Source: Rhabdophis nuchalis (Eukaryota > Chordata > Lepidosauria > Squamata > Natricidae). Taken from it: DNA of 64,000 nucleotides. The stretch's first letter is position 1; every line of letters starts with the position of its first letter. The position numbers and the translations under genes were made by a program. The stretch covers positions 83,104,715 to 83,168,714 of the forward strand of contig CM077646.1 in assembly GCA_039707465.1 (NCBI GenBank), read 5' to 3'. Shown one piece after another: positions 1 through 11,175 of this stretch. A model generated the notes under the pieces. The model worked only from the letters and a program-made list of their open reading frames with translations. It searched no databases and had not been told where the DNA came from.

Positions 1-837
1 TAACTGCATTGCCAATGTACAAATTTGGCAGACTTGTACTAACCCACATCACCCAACAAGAACACACCTTCTAGGCATTTTTTCCTGTTTTTCTAGGCTC
101 AACTTCTACAGACTGGCCTCTACACTCAGGACTTTCCCTGAATTCTCCCTATTTTTCCTGAATAACATTTTATGCGGTTAAGATTACCAGAGATCTGTGT
201 TATTAGTATATTGCTTATATAATTTACTTAGAGGAAGAAGTCCCCAGTCTACAGCCAGAAACACCCAAAACTAACTCCTTTTTTGCTAAAAGTTTTTTTA
301 GTTTTTAATAAGTCCACCAGCACACACTTTTTTTTTTCTAGAGGTATATATTACTTAAGTCTTATACAAACATGGATTATATTGAAACATTCCATGAGAC
401 CAAAATGGTACAAGTACAACAGTATGAGTAGAGTGACATAGCATATACTTACCAAACCATAAGTATACAGTACTAAGCCTTCCAATGTAATAATAACAAA
501 TTTATAGCAGTTTATTAAACTGCACAAGAAAGGGGAAATTAGTTTTTTGTGGACACCACTGAAATCAGTGATTCTGAATTAGTTTATATACATTTTTCTA
601 ATGCTAGCTTCTTAAATTGTCATATATATATATATACTTTATTGAAATTTCTTCAGTGGAAGTTGTGCTGTATGCGATTTGAACATTCTGCTCTTAAATA
701 TTTCCTGTGTTTTTAATACACATACATATAGACATACAGACACACAGATATACACACAAAGGGAAAGAAATAAAGTAGAAAAACACAGAAACAAACAGAA
801 AAAATGCAACAACAGAAACATATATTATTCATAAAGA
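1..837. other. AT-rich DNA without recognisable gene
   Basis: I see no coding potential or recognisable repeat here beyond a short TA run near 625-638. The only open frame (minus strand, about 640-820) translates to a low-complexity C/V/L-rich string from CA-rich DNA and is not a credible gene. Confidence 0.6.
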
Positions 838-925
838 AAATAATAATAATCTTTATTGTCATTGTAATAAAATAAAATAAAATTACAATGAAATTGGTTA
901 ATTACAATGAAATTGGTTACAATGA
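838..925 (-). repeat. LINE 3' tail remnant with short tandem duplication
   Basis: On the minus strand this reads as a LINE-type 3' terminus: an ACAATGACAATAAAG motif running into an ATT-rich tail. A unit of about 18 bp (TTACAATGAAATTGGTTA) is repeated in near-tandem just upstream. The motif resembles 3' tails of vertebrate non-LTR elements; the family cannot be fixed from so short a piece. Confidence 0.4.
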
Positions 926-1231
926 AATCACTCTGTCCAATTTCAAACATATCATTAAAACCTGATTACACTAAATAATATTGATTTGTCTTTCCATTAC
1001 CTCAGTAGAAAGGCAGTTCATAAACAAAAAACATAGCATTGATCTAAGATTGTAAAGACCACTGTCTTTCCAAATCTGAAGATGACTCTTTTTTCCTGTA
1101 CCCAATGCTTATGATTCCTATGCTTTATACTTTTAAAACATAAGTTAATTATACCTTTTTTATATTTTCATATTGCTGAGCCACCAATATTAAACATCAG
1201 TCTTCAAGAATCATGTAGGGATGATCTAAGC

Positions 1232-1298
1232 CAGGGGTCCCCAACCTTTGCAACTTTAAGTCCTTCAGACTTAAAGTTGCAAAGGTTGGGGACCCCTG
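1232..1298. mobile_element. 67-bp palindromic hAT-type MITE
   Basis: The ends CAGGGGTCCCC and GGGGACCCCTG are the tips of two 30-bp inverted arms separated by about 7 bp. The flanks are identical 8-bp direct repeats, ATCTAAGC (1224-1231 and 1299-1306), the target duplication size of hAT transposons. The element has no coding capacity, so it must have been mobilised by a transposase supplied elsewhere. It is a shortened relative of the copy at 10010-10144. Confidence 0.9.
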
Positions 1299-1306
1299 AT
1301 CTAAGC

Positions 1307-1954
1307 AACAGTCACGGGCTTCAAAATAGTGTGCAATCTGATCCCCACCCCCTTTTAATTTGTGTTGCCAACATTGTACACAAACAGTGATTTTTTATCT
1401 TTGCCACCATTTTGAACTCAATGATCCCCACTGGAGACTCCCTTCCATCATGCCACGAAATAGCTAAATTAAGCCCTCTATATTACACCCACATAAGCAT
1501 ATATTAGGACCTTTTGTGCTGAGATCCTAATGTGAAAAACAGCACATTTCAAAGGGACAGTTCCTTTTTTTCACACTGGGAAAACTGAAATTCTAAAGAT
1601 TACAGCATTTAAAACGCTGCTTGAACACTTCTGATTTAAACTGCTTGATTTAAATCTGTACTGATCTTTCTAGCATCCAGGAAAGACTCTGCATTTCCAA
1701 ATAAATAACATGACCTCAAAAGCATTAGGCCATATTATCCAACAGTATAAATACTAAATTACCTCATAAAATAAAATATATTTTTGACATAAGCCAGCAT
1801 CTTGTTATAAGCAAAACTCCATGTCAAGTCTTGACATTTAAGTAGTACCTATGTAGGAATCTGATTACTTTTATCTCTGACTAAGATTCACTTTGCTTGG
1901 TTCTTATATGTCTCTCAACATTTATACACATGGGAAATAAATGTACATTTATCA
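1307..1954. other. No feature recognised
   Basis: AT-rich sequence without an open frame, repeat or RNA gene that I can identify. Confidence 0.5.
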
Positions 1955-1962
1955 GACAGAAT

Positions 1963-2198
1963 CGGAGGTGGTATTCAGCTGGTTTGAACCGGTTCACCCG
2001 AACCAGAAAACAGAAATCATGTGTTGGCCTGCCCCCCCCCCACCCTCCACCACAGCTCTATAGTGTCCTATTTAGGCATGTTTTTGAGCCCAGGTGCATG
2101 CGCAGAAGCCATGCGCCCACTTCAGGTGCATGTGTGCATGAGGCGAGAGGGCGCACTCAAGGCGAACCGGTGGTAACGAAATGTGCAACCCACTGCTG
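1963..2198. mobile_element. 236-bp hAT-type MITE, CAGTGGTGGG family
   Basis: Exact 8-bp direct repeats GACAGAAT (1955-1962 and 2199-2206) flank the element. Its ends, CGGAGGTGGTATTCAG and CCCACTGCTG, are decayed forms of the CAGTGGTGGG terminal inverted repeat seen better preserved at 17630 and 21267. The interior holds an inner inverted pair built on GAACCGG and a C-run. It is non-coding; the open frame crossing it (1897-2208) is accidental. Confidence 0.85.
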
Positions 2199-2206
2199 GA
2201 CAGAAT

Positions 2207-3173
2207 GATATAAACCATTTTTACCAAAATAGTTAATCCCATTTGTAATGGAGTAAATCTATCTCTAATGCTTTATAAAAAAAAAATATGTCTCCAATTT
2301 GCTGCAATATTGTACCATTAGTATCAAGTGAATCAAATATACAGCACGGCAATGGAACAGAGGAATATTTATTTAAATGCTTTTGGGCTTTAGCTATGGT
2401 GAGTCATCAAAAAAAAAAAGCCCACTAAACAAATCCTTTAATACTAACATGTATCAGATGACAATCTGACAAGTGTTTTTGCTAATAATCAAATGAAAAC
2501 TAAAACTGGGCTCTTAAAAGCAGTTTTAAAAAAAAGCAGCAAATTTCAAACTACAACTGCTGATACTCAGGCGACAAATGAGGAGGTTCTAATCATGCTG
2601 TTCCTCCAGAGCCTCCTCGGCCTTTCCCCTCTGCTGGAGGAGAGAAATTGCATTTGCCATCTGTCCTGTCCTACATCCCCTAAGCTGGCTCTCTGCCCTC
2701 AGATATGAAAGGAAATGTTAATTTAGGACTGATATTAAGGTAAAATTCATCTAGCAATTCACTCTGTGCATGAAAGGAAAGGAGGGAATATAATCTCCTA
2801 GTCAAAGACTGCTGGCCTTAGAAATGCTGGTTTAGAGCTCATAAAAAAGAATGAAGGTTAACATGTACTGCCAAAACATTATTTTATATTGTTTTATATT
2901 GTTTTCAAATGTTACTGCTACCTACTTCAAACAGTCATAAGCAACAATGTGTATTATGTTTTTAAATGGAAAGGCATCTATCAGAGCTCTCCTCGTGTAC
3001 TTCGGTAAACCTCAGAGCACACATGCCTTGTTCTGTTTGCAGGCTGTACTTTGGCACAGCAAGTCAAGGGACGGGCATTGATGCAGCAAGCCATCCCCAG
3101 GCAGAATGAGGAAGAGGTAATCATAAGGTGTCAGAAATTTGAGTCTAAGGTGCCTGCTAGCCTGTTCTCTGAG
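2207..3173. other. Unassigned DNA, one weak exon-like stretch
   Basis: No repeat family recognised. At 3032-3043 there is a pyrimidine tract ending in TTTGCAG, followed by an open stretch to about 3115 and then a GGTAATC donor-like site. Base composition rises there, but the protein resembles nothing I know, so I do not call a gene. Confidence 0.4.
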
Positions 3174-3227
3174 GTGAGTGTTAGATGGGTTCACAGAGGA
3201 GTCCAGACCGGTAAGATTTCAAGGCTT

Positions 3228-3233
3228 TTATTT
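3228..3233 (-). promoter_or_regulatory. LTR poly(A) signal AATAAA
   Basis: The minus strand reads AAAATAAAAG here, downstream of the TATA box and upstream of the U5 end, which is the expected place for the R-region polyadenylation signal of this LTR. Confidence 0.7.
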
Positions 3234-3287
3234 TAGCAACAGCAACAGTAAGTAAGTCAACAATAACGAGGTAAAAAGCGCGCGCCT

Positions 3288-3327
3288 CCTGTCTGACAGC
3301 TCTTTTTATATTGAGCTGTCAGACAGG
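3288..3327 (-). promoter_or_regulatory. LTR TATA box in the loop of a 15-bp hairpin
   Basis: Perfect inverted arms CCTGTCTGACAGCTC (3288-3302) and GAGCTGTCAGACAGG (3313-3327) enclose a 10-nt loop. On the minus strand that loop carries the AATATAAAAA TATA box. Confidence 0.85.
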
Positions 3328-3359
3328 GAACCAATCGGCGCGTCTCCCGCTCTCGGCTG

Positions 3360-3398
3360 CAGCCAGTCGCGTCTTAACCAATCAGACGCGACTGGCTG
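3360..3398 (-). promoter_or_regulatory. LTR CCAAT box in the loop of a 15-bp hairpin
   Basis: Perfect inverted arms CAGCCAGTCGCGTCT (3360-3374) and AGACGCGACTGGCTG (3384-3398) enclose the 9-nt loop TAACCAATC. A second CCAATC lies at 3331-3336. These boxes lie upstream of the TATA box in the minus orientation. The arms keep CpG sites. Confidence 0.85.
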
Positions 3399-3439
3399 TT
3401 GCCGGGGAATTTGAGCGGCTGTCAGTACACAACAGTGAG

Positions 3440-4447
3440 CATCATATTGTCCTTGGCCTCAGAAAGGAAAATGGAAGCTGGCGGTATCTGCTATTGGAAG
3501 GAGGCTGCTTAACCAAAAGGACAGTCCACTCTTGTTCTGCCTCTCTGTTCCCTCAATTAAAATGAATGATGCATGGAAGCTATGGATCAGATTGTTGATT
3601 TTGTGCTGAAGAGGTATTTGTATAGAACAATTAATTCTGAATTACAATACTCAAAGAACAAAAAATGTAGCTAACTTTGGCTACCTTTTCCTATGGCATT
3701 TAGAAATAATGAATACAGGAATCGAAAGCTGCCTGCTGTTCCTCATTATAAACGCATTCTCTTTCTCTCTGTAGGTCTAAGTAGAACTGAAATTTTATCA
3801 TACCCTTTTTTATAAGGTTAAAAATCTCCCACAGATAGACAAGTTCTCTCTCTTTTTCTCTTTCTCGCTTACTGTGCACATAAGCAACAGTCTACTAAAT
3901 GTTCTCGTTCTTCTCTGAAAACATGCAAATAAAATGTTTTGCTCTCATCTTCACAAATTCATCTATTTTAGATGCATTTTTTTAATAAAATCTTGTGAAC
4001 AAGAGAGAAAAGGAAGCATTAGCCAAGCAAATATGCACTGGGACATGTTTCAGACCAATTGTGAAGCCATCTTATCTTCCTCCTTAGCAAATCACCAATT
4101 AATTAGCTTGATTATAATATAATTTTTATCAGGAAGGCATTTCACTTCACTTTATGTACTATTTAGCAATGTTTTCTTTATCACTTTATAAATCGCGTTT
4201 ATAAACTGGACTACCTATGAAAAAAAGCATCCAACATATTTGCATAACCAAGTAAATAAGTAGTCATACTTTGAAAAAAGCATTTTTGTAGTAGTTAAGT
4301 ATTAAAATCGTTTTCATCTATGAAAACGTAATGAATAATTAACTTTTGGAAAGCTAATTTGATGTAGCAGTTGGGGCACCAGAAATCTGTAAGTTCTGGT
4401 TATGGTAGGGGAAGGTAGGAATAGCAGCTGAGTAACTTTGAGTTTGA
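3440..4447. other. No feature recognised
   Basis: AT-rich sequence with a short CT-rich run near 3847-3868. Small open frames here are not convincing. Confidence 0.5.
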
Positions 4448-4588
4448 GCCAGTCTCTCTCTCCCTCTCTCTCTCCCTCTCCCTCTCCCTCTCCCTCTCCC
4501 TCCCTCCCTCTCTCCCTCTCCCTCTCCCTCTCCCTCCCTCTCTCCCTCTCCCTCCCTCTCTCTCTCCCTCTCCCTCCCTCCCTCCCCT
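4448..4588. repeat. (CCCTCT)n-type microsatellite
   Basis: About 140 bp of alternating CTCTCT and CCCTCC units, an imperfect polypyrimidine tract. It accounts for the E/R/G-rich minus-strand frames that cross it, which are not genes. Confidence 0.95.
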
Positions 4589-4829
4589 AGGAAGAAGATC
4601 CAATCATTTCTGAACATCTTGCCAGGAAAGCTGCAGGGTCTAGGCCAAGCAACACTGATTCAAAGGCACAAATAAAAACTATGATCAAGTTATTCTCTCA
4701 GTCCAGCCTATCTCACCTCGTTGTTGAATGATGCAATGTGATTCTGCTGAAAAGCTACAAACAAATTATTATGTCTAATGTGTATAACTATTAGTTTCAT
4801 CTTTGCAAGGGATGAATTTATTTTACAAG

Positions 4830-5900
4830 GTTTATATGCCCTTCCAGTCATGTCTGAGCCTCAGTGGCTTACAAACTCAATTCAGAACTAAACACATTAT
4901 AACAAGGTGAACAAAACAATATAATTTGAGAAACAATGATATGATCACTCTCCAGCAGAGATTAAATCAATCCCTTTCATTGAACAAAAGCTGATGGAAA
5001 GTGCCAGGTTTTTAATAGCTTTATAACAAACTAAGAGGGTTGGAGCTCATCTTATATTGGGTAATGCTGTTCCAGATGGCAGTGACTGAGAAAGCCAAAC
5101 AGATATCTTTCCAGATAATATTTTCTGAAAGTTGGCACCCAGAGAGATCTGCTTCTTTCAGATCCCAACAGACAGGCAGAGACCATTGGGAGATACATGA
5201 GTCATAAAAGGTTTTAAAGATAATATCCAACTTTGGGTTGTATCCAAAAACAATTGGTAGCCAAGGCGCTTCTCAACGTTGAGACAGTATCACTGTTGTA
5301 GAACTGTTCAAGATGCGGCAGTTTAAAAGTATCAGAGCATGTTACACTAATCCATATGGAAGCATGAGCAAGACCTCCTAAATCAGGAGAGGGGTGGGTA
5401 AACAAATTCAAGAAATTTCATGAATTTGTACAGTTGCTATTTGTTCTTCAAATAGAAGCTATGAATCCAGGTTATGAATTAGCTCCGCACAATAAAATGT
5501 GACTCCATCCAGATCCAGGAATGGAAGGTCTCTGGAATCAGAGGGCTTTCAAACCCAAAGACATTCCATCTTGAGGGGATGGAGTCTAATTCAGTTCATC
5601 CCCAGAGCATCGTAGCCTCCCGGCATTAAGACAGAACCTGCATCTCATGTTCAGCCCATAGTTCAGCTTCCTATAGATGTTAAGGAATGTGTCAGTCCTT
5701 GAGGCACCTTACAACAGAAGTCTGCAGTAGAGAATGATTCTTTAAGACCATTACTCTCCTACTATTTCACCCTTCTACACCACTAAATGCAGCTGGCCAT
5801 TTAGGAATGAGAAGTGCCCCTCCCCCAAACTCCCAACTCATATAAATGATCCAGAAGAATACTGTCAGTCCTTCAAGGTAAGCCAAGTTAGGAAGCATAC
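4830..5900 (-). mobile_element. Ancient, heavily decayed CR1-like LINE fragment
   Basis: Several short stretches on the minus strand keep the layout of the CR1 C-terminal region: an ATTGGTAGCCA motif near 5251, a GCGGCAGTTT motif near 5313, and a 'pheno-W-N-S' like peptide in the frame 5021-5230. Similarity is patchy and many substitutions separate it from the young CR1 copies elsewhere in the window. It could instead be an L2-type fragment. Confidence 0.4.
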
Positions 5901-6458
5901 ACTACAGAAACTACTAGAACTCTGTTTTATTGTTATAGGGTACAATAATAGAATGCAGAAAGTCTAATATATTTGCATTCCTTCATAAAAGACATTACCA
6001 TACTCTTCTACAGGTACTATTATTGTTGGCATTAAAAATAGCTGAGATATCAACCAGTGCCGGGGGAGTTGAGGTTCCTCTGTCCTGGGGTCACTGCAGG
6101 TCATCCAGCAGAATAGGAATATGGATTCAGTTTCATTCCCAATTCTAAATCCTTATTGAAAATGGCTCATTTTTTAAAAATCATTTTTATTGGCCTACTA
6201 TTAACAAATATTGTGTGTGTGTTCAATTCAATATGCATAGAGGAAACAAAAATATATAAAAGAGTCCAGATGATTTGTTTTCTCCATAGCTATTGCAAAT
6301 AAAGAACTATCACCCAGAAAAAGGAAGCTGGGCTATTCACCAATTTTTGTCTAAAATTGCTGGATTTGGCAACATCTCCTTGACATTGATGTAACTACAA
6401 CTTCTTCAAGGCATGCAGGACTACTCTACTTCCAAAAATCCTTCACCATGGCTCATAA
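5901..6458. other. No clear feature
   Basis: AT-rich sequence, perhaps including more of the decayed LINE on its left. No gene seen. Confidence 0.45.
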
Positions 6459-6600
6459 CAGGGATGTCAAACTGGGGGCTCACAGGCTAGATGTGTCATG
6501 TGCAAGTCACGCTCACCCCAGCTCTGCAAAGGGAAAAAAACAACATAATACATCACATGCCGGCAACATAACACCACAAGTTTGACCAATACCTAGCCCC
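6459..6600. mobile_element. Degenerate hAT-type MITE, CAGGG-GTCAAACT family
   Basis: The left end CAGGGATGTCAAACT and the right part AAGTTTGAC form decayed inverted ends of a short non-coding element with a CACGCTCACCCC interior, typical of abundant amniote hAT MITEs. A clear 8-bp target duplication is not visible, so the right boundary is approximate. Confidence 0.5.
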
Positions 6601-7754
6601 CTATTACCTGTCTCAAAACTTTCATCAACTAGGAATAGCAGAGATCTCCATTAAAGGTGAGGGAGTTGATGTCACAAAGAATTCTCTCCTCTTCCTCAGC
6701 ACTGAGAGAGTCATTCTCATCCCAAGTAATCTTGCAAGATGTAGCCTCTATCATCTCCCTTCATCATATGCAACTAGTATCCAACATAACCAATTCTTCA
6801 CAGCAGGCCAAGAAATATTTTTTGATCCCATTTGTCACCAGAAGAACCCAGATTATTCCAAATATGACCATTGGCTGAGCAAAATCAGATTTGATTTTTT
6901 ACTTTTTCCAGTAGCACTCCAGATATCTCTTCCCAAGGTGTTCCTTTGTATAGGTGAACAGGGAGAGTCTGCTCAGTACAATTCTGTCCAAGGCTGCTGC
7001 CATCACTTATTCCAGAATGAGAATAAAGGTTCAATAGGTCTGTCCCCTCCCCATAGCCTTGGGAAGAACCGGAGGTAGGATCCTACCAGTTTAACCCCTG
7101 GTTCTCTATGAAGAGTTTGCAATTGATTCTGTCTCACTCTCTTCGGATTTCAAGATTCTGAATAATACAATTGTTGCTTTCTTTAAATTATTGCTTTTCT
7201 CTTGAAAATAAATACTTCTAAAGAAACTTAATTGAAATGAATTCAGAATATTAAATATTTAACGTAAAATACTTACAATTAATCTAAAGTACACTCAATT
7301 ACTTTTGAAAAGCAAATCTATGAATGCATTACATTGGTAATTATAATACTCTTTATTTTGTGTTAATTTTATCCAGCTTGCCCATATATAATGGGTTCAA
7401 ACATGTCTTAGAGCAAAAGTTCCATAATTGAATTAAATAATTATTATAACATAACACAATTTTAGAGAATATATCTGTGTGATATATTTCAGACATAATT
7501 AGTAGCAAAGGAATCAAGCTGTAAAAATGGGAAAATATGATATTTAATAATTTGCTGTATAAATAGGTAGCAGATCATTAAGAAAAGGGAAAAACGTTAT
7601 AAAATCAACAAACAGAATCTACTTTGGGAGACTTGGCATGAAAAATTATACCTCTATCACCTGAATCGCCCCTTCCATTGTAGTCATAAAATTATCATAC
7701 AGCTAAAAGTTGATGAATATTAGTGACACCTAAGATTCGAGTAATACCCTACAC
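6601..7754. other. Mostly unassigned; possible hAT remnant
   Basis: No gene recognised. Around 7067-7110 a CCGGAGGTAGGATCC..GGTTCTCT pattern resembles the left end of the CAGTGGTGGG hAT family, but is too decayed to delimit. Confidence 0.4.
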
Positions 7755-7860
7755 CAGGGATGTCCAAACTTGGGAACTTTAAGACTTGTGGACTTCAACT
7801 CCCAGAATTCTGGGAGTTGAAGTCCACAAGTCTTAAATTTCCCAAGTTTGGACATCCCTG
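7755..7860. mobile_element. 106-bp palindromic hAT-type MITE
   Basis: Nearly the whole element is an inverted repeat around AGAATTCT, with ends CAGGGATGTCC and GGACATCCCTG. Identical 8-bp target duplications CCCTACAC (7747-7754 and 7861-7868) flank it. A few arm mismatches (for example near 7776 and 7837) show modest age. Non-coding. Confidence 0.92.
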
Positions 7861-7868
7861 CCCTACAC

Positions 7869-9456
7869 TCTCCAGTAGATCATTTTAAATTACCAGGCCT
7901 TTTCTCCAAGTTATCTAGACTCCATTGTAATTTCTCCTATCACAAGATGAAAAAAGAATGACACAAAAATATACTTGAATATGTATTACTCATTACTTCT
8001 TAGAAAACTTTGATAAGATGATAAAATTCTAGCAAAAGTATTTGCAGTCTGTGGTCTTTAACTGGGAAATATAGGCTATTGACACTTCAGCAAAGTACTG
8101 CTAAAATATAGGAGAAGCAATCTACTAAAACACAGTAGAAGATACATGCCTCCAGCACCTCAAGTAAAAGATAGAGGATCTTCGGTGAATCTGTTTTCCC
8201 TACATTAAGAATACGTCTTGGGAACAAATTCATACACAAATATGTAACTAAAAAATGAACAACTGACAGTCTCTTGTTCTTCCTAGAGATACCAGTAAAT
8301 CCATGTTTACATTGCCTTCCCTTTATTTATTTTTACATGACTGAGGCTTATGCTGCTGATACATCTTTGTAAAGTTCCTAGATTTATTATCTTAATGTCA
8401 CATAAATATTGTATGATCAGGTCAGCTTGAAGGCAGCTTATTATAGATCTCTAGATTCTCTAAAGCTTATAATATTTTAAAGTAATCCTAGTTCCATCTT
8501 GCCAAATTGTGTTTTCTTTTCTGAAGATTTTAAATTTGAATTTAATATAGTAAATGGCTAGATTTCATTGCTACAAACAAACTGAGGTTACAATAATTTG
8601 CAATATTTTACTTCTGATACTATACGGTTTGGGTGAAATGCAAAATAAAATGTCACAAATATATTAAAATAGAAATAATTTCTCCATTATGCATAATAAA
8701 GAAACTATTTTATATATCATTTTAGTGTGAAAAAATGAATGAATAATACAGGCATATTTATATGTTTCAAAAATGTTTTTCATTCCATAACATGCAAAAA
8801 AATTCATTTTTCTATTTTAAACAGGCAAACTGTCAGTGCAAGTTTTTTTTTTTTTAAAAGACTGCTGATATTATGCAGTGAGTGTGGTACATGTCTTTAA
8901 CCCTTGGTAAATATAGTTATAATTATAATTTTCTTTAGAAGCCTTTAATATTGCTCTCTTGAGCTCTAAAAAACTTGGCTTGCATTAAAATAACTCCCTA
9001 ATTTGCTTTTGTAGCTAAGTATCTTTATTACAAATAAAGATAACTGAATTATATATGCTGCAATTTCCTCTGATGCTATGGAAAGATTTCTTTCCCCTAG
9101 CATTATTAAGTGGATCATAAATTACACTTCCCTTTCTTCATAGCAAAAACCAATCATTTTTCTGAAAGCTTCGAATAATTTATTTAAGTAACCTGGAATA
9201 AAACTGAATTTTGTAATATGTACTTCTTTTTGGCATTTACATGAAGTTGTAAGATTCTCAAAGTACAGGAGATTTTTTTTAGACTAAAACAAAAATGGCA
9301 ATATAGACAAAATAAATATGGCAACTCATTCCTATATGGATTCAAGCAATCTCATTTTTTAATAGGATTTCTGTATATACAATATTACCATTCCTCCTCA
9401 TGCTCACATACAGAAAATAAATGCTTCTGGGGGTCTCTCAATGCTTACATGGAATC
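7869..9456. other. AT-rich DNA, no feature recognised
   Basis: About 1.6 kb of very AT-rich sequence with no long open frame and no recognisable repeat. It could be old unique intergenic DNA. Confidence 0.55.
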
Positions 9457-9715
9457 TGTTAGAATATTCAGCCTTGTATTGGGTTGACAATATATATGAG
9501 CCTATGTTCTTAAAGAGTTATGTAGCTTTAAGAACTGTGTTAAATTCTGATTGGCTGTGCTTCTCAGCTCTACTATAAAGGAAGCTCATGAACACAGTCC
9601 ATTCCCTTTTCGATTCCCTTTGATTCCTGTTCTCACTGTCTGTTGTTAGAGTTTTCTGTTGTTAGAGCTGTCTGTTAGAGTTGTAACACTGGTTCTGAAC
9701 CCAGAGTTGCTAACA
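9457..9715 (+). mobile_element. Possible solo LTR with CCAAT/TATA promoter
   Basis: The stretch starts TGTTAGAATA and can be ended at GCTAACA (9709-9715), giving TGTTAG..CTAACA ends. Inside, in order, are a perfect 10-bp inverted repeat (GTTCTTAAAG 9506-9515, CTTTAAGAAC 9526-9535), a GATTGG reverse CCAAT box (9549-9554), a TATAAAG box (9574-9580) and three near repeats of CTGTTGTTAGAG. I cannot find a matching target duplication or a clear AATAAA signal, so the ends and even the LTR nature are uncertain. Confidence 0.45.
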
Positions 9716-9919
9716 TTATTCTTATAAGCTATATGTTGAAATATTACATAACGGCCTCATTATTAAAATATTTCCAGAAATGCTTTACAAAACACAAATG
9801 AAGCAGAGTTTTGGTTGTTAAGTACTTCATCAATAAATTTTGTCTATAATGTTTAATCCTTCCAATCAACAAAATTCAACTGTGTTTCCGGTACTCCCAC
9901 TCAGCAGAAAATCTACAGT

Positions 9920-10048
9920 GATAATAGCCATGTCCTCTAATACAGGGGTCTCCAACCTTTGCAACTTTAAGTCTGAAGGATAATATGATAATAGCCATGT
10001 CCTCTAATACAGGGGTCTCCAACCTTTGCAACTTTAAGTCTGAAGGAT
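9920..10048. repeat. 67-bp tandem duplication spanning a MITE end
   Basis: The segment from GATAATAGCC through GTCTGAAGGAT at 9920-9981 is repeated at 9987-10048, separated by AATAT, giving a period of 67 bp. It copies host flank, the 8-bp target site and the first ~39 bp of the MITE at 10010. The duplication therefore happened after the MITE inserted. Confidence 0.9.
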
Positions 10049-10144
10049 TTCAGCTCCCAGAATTCTCCAGCCAGCAAAGCTGGCTGGAGAATTCTGGGAG
10101 CTGAAGTCCTTCAGACTTAAAGTTGCAAATGTTGGAGACCCCTG
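10010..10144. mobile_element. 135-bp palindromic hAT-type MITE
   Basis: Ends CAGGGGTCTCC and GGAGACCCCTG, a central AGCTGGCTGGAGAATTC palindromic core and 8-bp target duplications CTCTAATA (10002-10009 and 10145-10152) define the element. It shares its outer arms with the shorter copy at 1232-1298. Non-coding. Confidence 0.92.
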
Positions 10145-10152
10145 CTCTAATA

Positions 10153-11048
10153 TATGAAGAAGACTGATAAAGTCATGGTTGGAAAGTTTATGAGACACTT
10201 AAAAAGAGAGAAGTGAGATGATTAAATAGCAAAATGCAATATATGGAGATGTGCATGGAAATGATAAAAAGAAATAGTTTGTAAAAGACAGAACAGCATG
10301 GAGGAGCATGGAGGGGTGAAGTAAATCACATTTATATAAACTTTCTTTTCTTACCTCATAAGAAAATGTTTACTCATCAGGGTAAATATCATAGAAAGGA
10401 CAGAAAAAGAGGAAAAAGTAGTAAAGATAATTACATTTTTATTCCTTGTCTGCACTTTCCCTACTTTTCTTATCTCAGATGGGAATTGTATGAAGGCCAT
10501 GGAAGTTTATATGTATGAACAAATTACCTTTCTTGAAACAACATGAGGATAAACAAACAGAGCTGTTTGGTTCTTTGTGCTTCAGAAAATAGCCTAGATT
10601 TTTTTTTCAACAGTTTGACTATATGAGGCTCCTCCTACACAGAGAGTGCCAATCTGGAATCAGTGCTGCCTCCTAGGTCCCTATGATGCCATTGGTCTTA
10701 GCAAGTACCTTCATAGCTGCGTTGATTCACTTCCCCCTTAGCTGCTGTTCGAGCAGAAACTCTGAAAAAATAGTATTGTTGTTTTCCCCTTTCCTGGAAC
10801 GTTTATCTTCATTTACTCTTCTCCATAGAAATCACACTGAACCTTTTCACTATTTCCCGGGGAATCTCTGCAAGAAAAACAGTGACTGTTCTACATCTCT
10901 AGTATAGTGTGATTTTTTTTTCTAAATGTGAATCAGTGTCAGAACCAGCCCTAAAACAGCATAGAACAATCCAGCCAATGTTCAGTTCTGGTCAGATCCA
11001 ATGGTCAGAATCTTGCTAGACTATGCCTTTAATACCCTAATAGATATA
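10153..11048. other. No feature recognised
   Basis: AT-rich sequence. An open frame of 74 codons (10683-10907, plus) lacks any familiar motif and is probably chance. Confidence 0.5.
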
Positions 11049-11056
11049 TCCTAGGA

Positions 11057-11175
11057 CAGGGGTCTGCAAAGTCGGCTCTTTTAAGGCTGGTGGACTTCAA
11101 CTCTGCTATGCTGGCTGGGGAATTCTGGGAGTTGAAGTCCACCAGCCTTAAAAGAGCCGACTTTGCAGACCCCTG
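11057..11175. mobile_element. 119-bp palindromic hAT-type MITE
   Basis: Long inverted arms begin CAGGGGTCTGCAAAGTCGGC and end with the reverse complement. Flanks TCCTAGGA (11049-11056) and CCCTAGGA (11176-11183) are an 8-bp target duplication with one change. The arms share an AATTCTGGGAGTTGAAGTCC core with the 7755 copy, so the families are related. Non-coding. Confidence 0.9.

Larger units (their letters stand above)
3179..3434 (-). mobile_element. Solo LTR, 256 bp, minus orientation
   Basis: The element runs from TGTTAG to CACAACA, so it has TG..CA ends in TGTT..AACA form, and is flanked by the 5-bp target duplication GTGAG (3174-3178 and 3435-3439). Read on the minus strand the parts come in LTR order: CCAAT boxes, a TATAAAAAG box, an AATAAA signal, then a U5 ending in CTAACA. 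There is no internal retroviral sequence, so this is probably what remained after recombination between two LTRs. Unusually, both promoter boxes sit in hairpin loops (separate entries). The viral family cannot be told from the LTR alone. Confidence 0.85.

Noticed and set aside
4354..4617. Two E/R/G-rich minus-strand frames
   Set aside because: Translation of the CCCTCT microsatellite.
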